Of a stretch of 64,000 nt of DNA, positions 60,301 through 64,000 are shown piece after piece (positions within the stretch are counted from its first letter, which is position 1; every line of letters begins with the position of its first letter). Below the pieces are notes generated by a model that was not told the DNA's origin, made no database searches, and saw only the letters and a program-made list of their open reading frames with translations. Position numbers and translations under genes: made by a program. Origin of the DNA: Bugulina stolonifera. Taxonomy: Eukaryota > Bryozoa > Gymnolaemata > Cheilostomatida > Bugulidae. Location of the stretch: NCBI GenBank assembly GCA_935421135.1, contig OW285188.1:15787233-15851232 (forward strand), given 5' to 3'.

Positions 60301-61373
60301 TTGTAAGGCTAATGATTATGCCTATGTATGAATTAGAATAGATAGCGAACTTATACAATGAGATCTTCTGATAGCATCTCTATTCTGTAAAGTTCAGAAA
60401 TGCTATTCAATGGCAACATTGTTCATTCTAACTATAAGGGTAAATGTACACTAGTGTATAATCATGCCTATGTAGGAGTAACTTCCAACAATTACTGACC
60501 ATATAATATTTAGAAACTCACTTGCATTATGTGATATTATGCAGTCTTATCTTGTAGATATTGCTATGTACACTGTAATTTAGTACAGTTACCACACACC
60601 CACACAAACGTTTAATTATATCTACAAGCTAAGTAAACATTAATCTATCCTTTCAGGACCAGACTTACCAATCGGGCAATATGCTGTCTGATGTCATAGA
60701 GCTCAGCTCTCATCAGTTTCATTTGCTGCACTAAATTAAACATAAGAGCAGGCCCATCTCCACCTGACAAATCATGAGTGTTCACCAATTTTACAGAATA
60801 AGAATCTAAGGGCAACTTTTTTCTAACGCTGGAATCATGAGTAACCCCAACATTTTCATCAGACTGGCTTGTATTGGCGGTACCAGCTTCAGATAGATCC
60901 TCATTTGATGAGCGGTTGCAGTCCAAAGACTTGTCATATATTTTGGAAGGGTATTCGTCGTCTGCCACCAAGATATTATAGTTCGCTGTTGCACTGGTTG
61001 TAGACTTGGAAGCTTTAGGTGTCGATGTAACTAATTTTGCTGGTGTAGCAGTAGCAGATTTCTTAGCCCCTTCTGATGCTTTCTTTACAGGGGTCCGTGC
61101 TTTAGACTTTGCTGGTGATTGTGTACCCACCATGGAGGCTGCAGCACCCCCTGTAGTTGCTGGTGCTGCAGCACCCCCTGAAGCTGATGATGCTGCAGCA
61201 CCTCCTGTAGCTGATGATGCTGCAGCACCCCCTGACAATTGACTATTTGTATTTACATGGTTGGCTGCCGATTTGTTATCTGCAGCAGCTGCTGTGGATT
61301 TTTGTACTGCCTTTGCCGCTTTAGCCGCTGCTGCCTGCCGCTTTTCTTTTCGAGTCTGCCTTGATCGGTTCAT
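57372..61373 (-). CDS. Unrecognised coiled-coil protein with low-complexity N-terminus
   Basis: Eight coding exons, 5' to 3': 60669-61373, 59715-59888, 59067-59369, 58580-58672, 58349-58402, 58033-58134, 57657-57896, 57372-57512. They join to 603 aa, and all seven introns are phase 0. The N-terminus is very basic and Ala-rich (MNRSRQTRKEKRQAAAAK), then four 9-residue GGAAASSAT-like repeats at about 48-80, then a Lys/Ala/Ser-rich stretch with TPVKK and TPKASK. Residues about 215-425 are charged and heptad-like (LVQQMKLMRAELYDIRQHI, then exon 3 with VKEIKTLLREQKDDVERL), typical of coiled coils. The tail is basic and ends in GSINGK. No signal peptide or membrane segment is present. I do not recognise the family; a structural or chromatin/centrosome-type role is only a guess. 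If the donor at 57656 were not used, exon 7 would read on to a stop at 57591. Confidence 0.75.
58259..58304. repeat. Perfect 19-bp hairpin in intron 5 of the coiled-coil gene
   Basis: CATATGCTCTGACTGAACT (58259-58277) and its exact reverse complement (58286-58304) flank an 8-base loop, TTCATAAC. It could be a small foldback element or a hairpin RNA. Confidence 0.65.
61138..61238 (-). repeat. 27-bp coding minisatellite
   Basis: About 3.7 copies of a 27-bp unit (GCTGCAGCACCCCCTGAAGC plus TGATGAT on the plus strand) encode the GGAAASSAT-like 9-residue repeats of the coiled-coil protein. The opposite strand is also open over the unit, a by-product of its composition. Confidence 0.75.
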
Positions 61374-61401
61374 CCTGGATATATTTGATAGTAACTGTTT
61401 G

Positions 61402-61427
61402 TGCGCAACGAAACAACGCTATGCGCA
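61402..61427 (-). promoter_or_regulatory. Candidate promoter with paired TGCGCA boxes
   Basis: TGCGCA occurs at 61402-61407 and 61422-61427, 30-55 bp upstream of the coiled-coil start codon, in an otherwise CpG-poor AT-rich region. The words resemble NRF1 half-sites. Promoter assignment is inferred from position only. Confidence 0.3.
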
Positions 61428-61744
61428 GCGTATTACATTGAGGGCAATAATGCAAATATGTAAATTTAAACCAAATCCAATAATGTTATAACGGTACGCA
61501 ACACATCACATTACATAAGAACAGACACTAAATTAATAGCTTTAATGAACGGAGGATGCTCCTTATATTTATGGCTTATAGAAAATGAAGACTTTAACCA
61601 AAGACCCAGTAACTGGTTCACATATTATTTTGACAATCCTATTATAAGTTTTTGCTAGCACAAATGTTAGCCACTAATTTGACATTGGACTCAAACAACA
61701 ATTCCAATCAAATGTTAGTTAAAACTTCTATAGGCCTAACACTT

Positions 61745-61750
61745 TTTATT
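61745..61750 (-). terminator. Candidate poly(A) signal AATAAA for the myosin light chain
   Basis: A minus-strand AATAAA (in CAATAAAAAG) lies about 530 nt downstream of the light chain stop. No nearer canonical signal was seen. Confidence 0.35.
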
Positions 61751-62280
61751 GAAGAAAAACTCAATCTAGCTATATCTGGGAAAAGCAACAGCAGCAACAA
61801 TAAGCCAGGAATCTAGTCAAACATGAAATCATACAACATTGAACATGGCTAAGTAATTCTTTTTCTCTGATCATGTTCAGTAGTAGTTTCTAAAGCGTAT
61901 GTGCAAACAAGTAAATTCTACATCAAAGTTGGCAATCAGGTAACTAATAATATAGAAAATAAAATCAATCATGATTATCAGGTAAATGTGTAAAAAGATA
62001 GACACCCGGAATCAAAACAATATAACGTAGTGCAACCTCGAGATCGTTTGAGATTATGCACAGCAGATATATACTGCTGGGAGAATGCAAGCATATCCTA
62101 GTAAGCAGCTATTCTATGCATAATATTATAACGTATTAGTTCAAACAACAAACTGTATTTGAAAAGATTATGACATTTTAAATCTCACAGTATTGGGACC
62201 TAACAAGTAATGCGTATCGTTCATTTGTTTTTTATGTTTTATATACCTGTACATACGAACTGGGATAAATAACCGAGTAA
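61751..62280 (-). other. Probable 3' UTR of the myosin light chain gene
   Basis: This stretch follows the TGA at 62281-62283 and precedes the candidate AATAAA. No frame or repeat of note is present. Confidence 0.35.
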
Positions 62281-63495
62281 TCAACCTTTGCCTTCTCCGA
62301 AAACGACATTTGCTACAAGATCTAAAAGAAAAAAAAATACTCTAGTAAATCGGAACAGACCTTAGCTTGTAAGGTAATAAAGTGTTATATGAACCTGTTC
62401 AAGAGATGTTGAAAAAGCAACTCCAATAGCAGTTCTACCATTGAGAAAGTAAGCATACATGACACATAAAACATGCCTGATAACTAAAAATATACAAAAT
62501 AAACATTTCGAGTTAAAATAGTCTACAAGCATTTGTTCACATTTGCTTCAAGGCGACAGTTGAACAAAATTCACAGGGTTAGTGAACGGTACCTGGCATT
62601 AGCAATCAATGATATCTAACTAGAGTACGTCTACATGCACCAACAACACACCAGTGTTAACACAGCGGCGTACTGTACAAAGATGTAGGCTATGCTACTA
62701 CTGTGCATACATAGTAGATAGGGAGAGAGAGAATGTATCCAAAGGAATGACATGTATATCATATTGATAGTCAGGATAGACTGAGCTCCGCTGAGCATCA
62801 CAGTCCCATGAATAAACATAAGATAACCATAATTGCAGGAGTAATTCTACCCTGACTACCACATGCTTTGAACACAATATCAAGGACAGAAACTGATAAG
62901 CTTGCTGGGTGTCTAAGCAAAATATCAGTGGTAAAGTGGCAACCCAATGGATACCTGTGGTATGAGGCTAATCCCAGTTTACTGCTGTATGACATGCCTA
63001 ACAAAGTCTAAAATCAAATCATTTATTATTGATGAGATCCTTACTATCACTACATGTATATAAACAAACCAGTGACAACCAAAAAAGTGGTTTGAATTCT
63101 ATGCAAATGCAACTTTCACAACAATTATTGAGACACTGATATAGTATAATTAGTTGGTTCTAGACCACAGTAGCTAAGATTATGCTACACAATACAATAC
63201 AGGCTACTGTTGATGGGAAATTAAACTGGATAATAATGTGTCTTAATATATATATACAAACTATACACCACTTGAGAGTGTAACCACTAACCAGTGTAAC
63301 CACTAACCAGTGTAACCACTAACCAGTGTAACCACTAACCAGTGTAACCACTAACCAGTGTAACCACTAACCAGCACAACAAATAACGAGTATATACATG
63401 TAGATAACATGACCTACCTTCATAGTTAATATTTCCCTGGGAATCCTCAAACCCTTGGAATAACTGTTCACATTCTTCCTCTGACATTTTCTCAC
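62281..63495 (-). CDS. Myosin essential light chain, C-terminal exons (partial)
   Basis: Two exons are visible, 63418-63495 and 62281-62321, spliced in phase 1. The first enters in phase 1, so upstream exons lie beyond the right edge. The 39 residues read GEKMSEEECEQLF, then FEDSQGNINYE, then DLVANVVFGEGKG and stop. This is the last EF-hand of the essential light chain family (compare MTEEEVE...GCINYE in animal MYL6). The terminal residues after INYE diverge, as is usual between isoforms. The protein binds the myosin II lever arm. A regulatory light chain or calmodulin would not end this way. Confidence 0.82.
63277..63372 (+). repeat. 16-bp minisatellite in the myosin light chain intron
   Basis: Six exact or near-exact copies of AGTGTAACCACTAACC end about 46 bp before the exon 63418-63495 boundary, that is just inside the donor side of the last intron. 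It is non-coding. Confidence 0.9.
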
Positions 63496-64000
63496 CTGAA
63501 ACCAATAATACAGCTAAAAAGTAGCATGCATCAACAACACCAATAGTTTAGGTAGATACTAGGAAGGGTATATCACTTTGGTGAATATCGACTCTCTTCC
63601 AAAGAAATGGAAAACAATGATCTGCCTTTATTCAGCCATGTAATAGCAACACAATCGTAGAAACAAAGACCTGTGAAGAGTATTCAATGAGCAGTCTTCA
63701 CCATTCAAATGATAAGATACAAACATGACAACTCAGAAAACTCGAGTCAAAATTTCCACAATAGGCATATTCAGAAATTGCACTGGTTCATATGAGGCTG
63801 CGTTTAATAACCGAATGCAACGTGCGTGCTCAGGCATGACTAATGCTCATTGTAAAGGAGAGTCCCCTTTGTTGTAATAAAAGAATAATTATTAGCAGGC
63901 ACGGCTAGTGTTCTATTAAATAAAACTAAATTTGTTCATTAAATGCTATTTATTTAGCCCGCAATTTCCGAGTATGCCTTATGATTACATAAGAATGGAA
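63496..64000. other. Myosin light chain intron, continuing off the window
   Basis: No further exon with a matching phase-1 donor was found before the right edge. Confidence 0.4.

Noticed and set aside
61006..61242. 78-codon plus-strand frame rich in Ala and Pro
   Set aside because: It is the shadow of the coding minisatellite of the minus-strand coiled-coil gene.

Overview
This is an AT-rich, intron-rich nuclear window from an invertebrate animal. All protein genes are split by GT-AG introns, mostly 100 to 1,100 bp long. The proteins are animal housekeeping and cytoskeletal types: exportin-T, PA2G4/EBP1, CLASP with TOG domains, and a myosin essential light chain. There is also a GH18 chitinase with two peritrophin-type (CBM14) chitin-binding domains. 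A sponge or another early-branching animal fits the compact introns and gene mix, but I cannot name the species.

Layout, left to right. (1) 1-4.1 kb is transposon debris. A small LTR element (354-1953, gag/protease only) carries an extra inverted LTR, and a decayed Ty3/Gypsy reverse transcriptase-RNase H relic follows (3040-4115). (2) 4342-12578, plus strand: exportin-T (XPOT), 22 coding exons, 973 aa. (3) 13529-18514, minus strand: secreted chitinase, 11 coding exons, 556 aa, convergent with XPOT. (4) About 20.1-22.8 kb, minus strand: a non-coding host gene. Its short, mutually similar exons alternate with introns, and seven of those introns each hold one intact box C/D snoRNA of two families. 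An eighth intron holds only decayed copies. (5) 23043-26929, minus strand: PA2G4, 10 exons, 388 aa, with a further C/D snoRNA in intron 7. (6) 26.9-30.0 kb: nothing recognised. (7) 30061-56422, plus strand: CLASP, 39 coding exons, about 1,514 aa, with two in-frame alternative first exons in the 5.2 kb intron 7 that would give isoforms without TOG1. (8) 57372-61373, minus strand: an unrecognised 603 aa protein with a low-complexity N-terminus and coiled coils, eight exons joined only by phase-0 introns. (9) 62281-63495, minus strand: the last two coding exons of a myosin essential light chain; the rest lies off the right edge.

The most notable content is the snoRNA system. Eight intact C/D snoRNAs (seven in the host gene, one in PA2G4) all sit 68-78 nt upstream of a 3' splice site. 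Five family-A copies keep one guide invariant while the other drifts, and family B shares its D' guide with the PA2G4 intronic snoRNA. Also notable are the LTR element with a self-primed inverted end that integrated as one unit, and the CLASP alternative promoters and micro-exon.

Gene models were built by hand from splice sites and reading phase. In every multi-exon gene the phases close exactly, which supports the exon boundaries. Family assignments rest on recalled protein families, not on a search.
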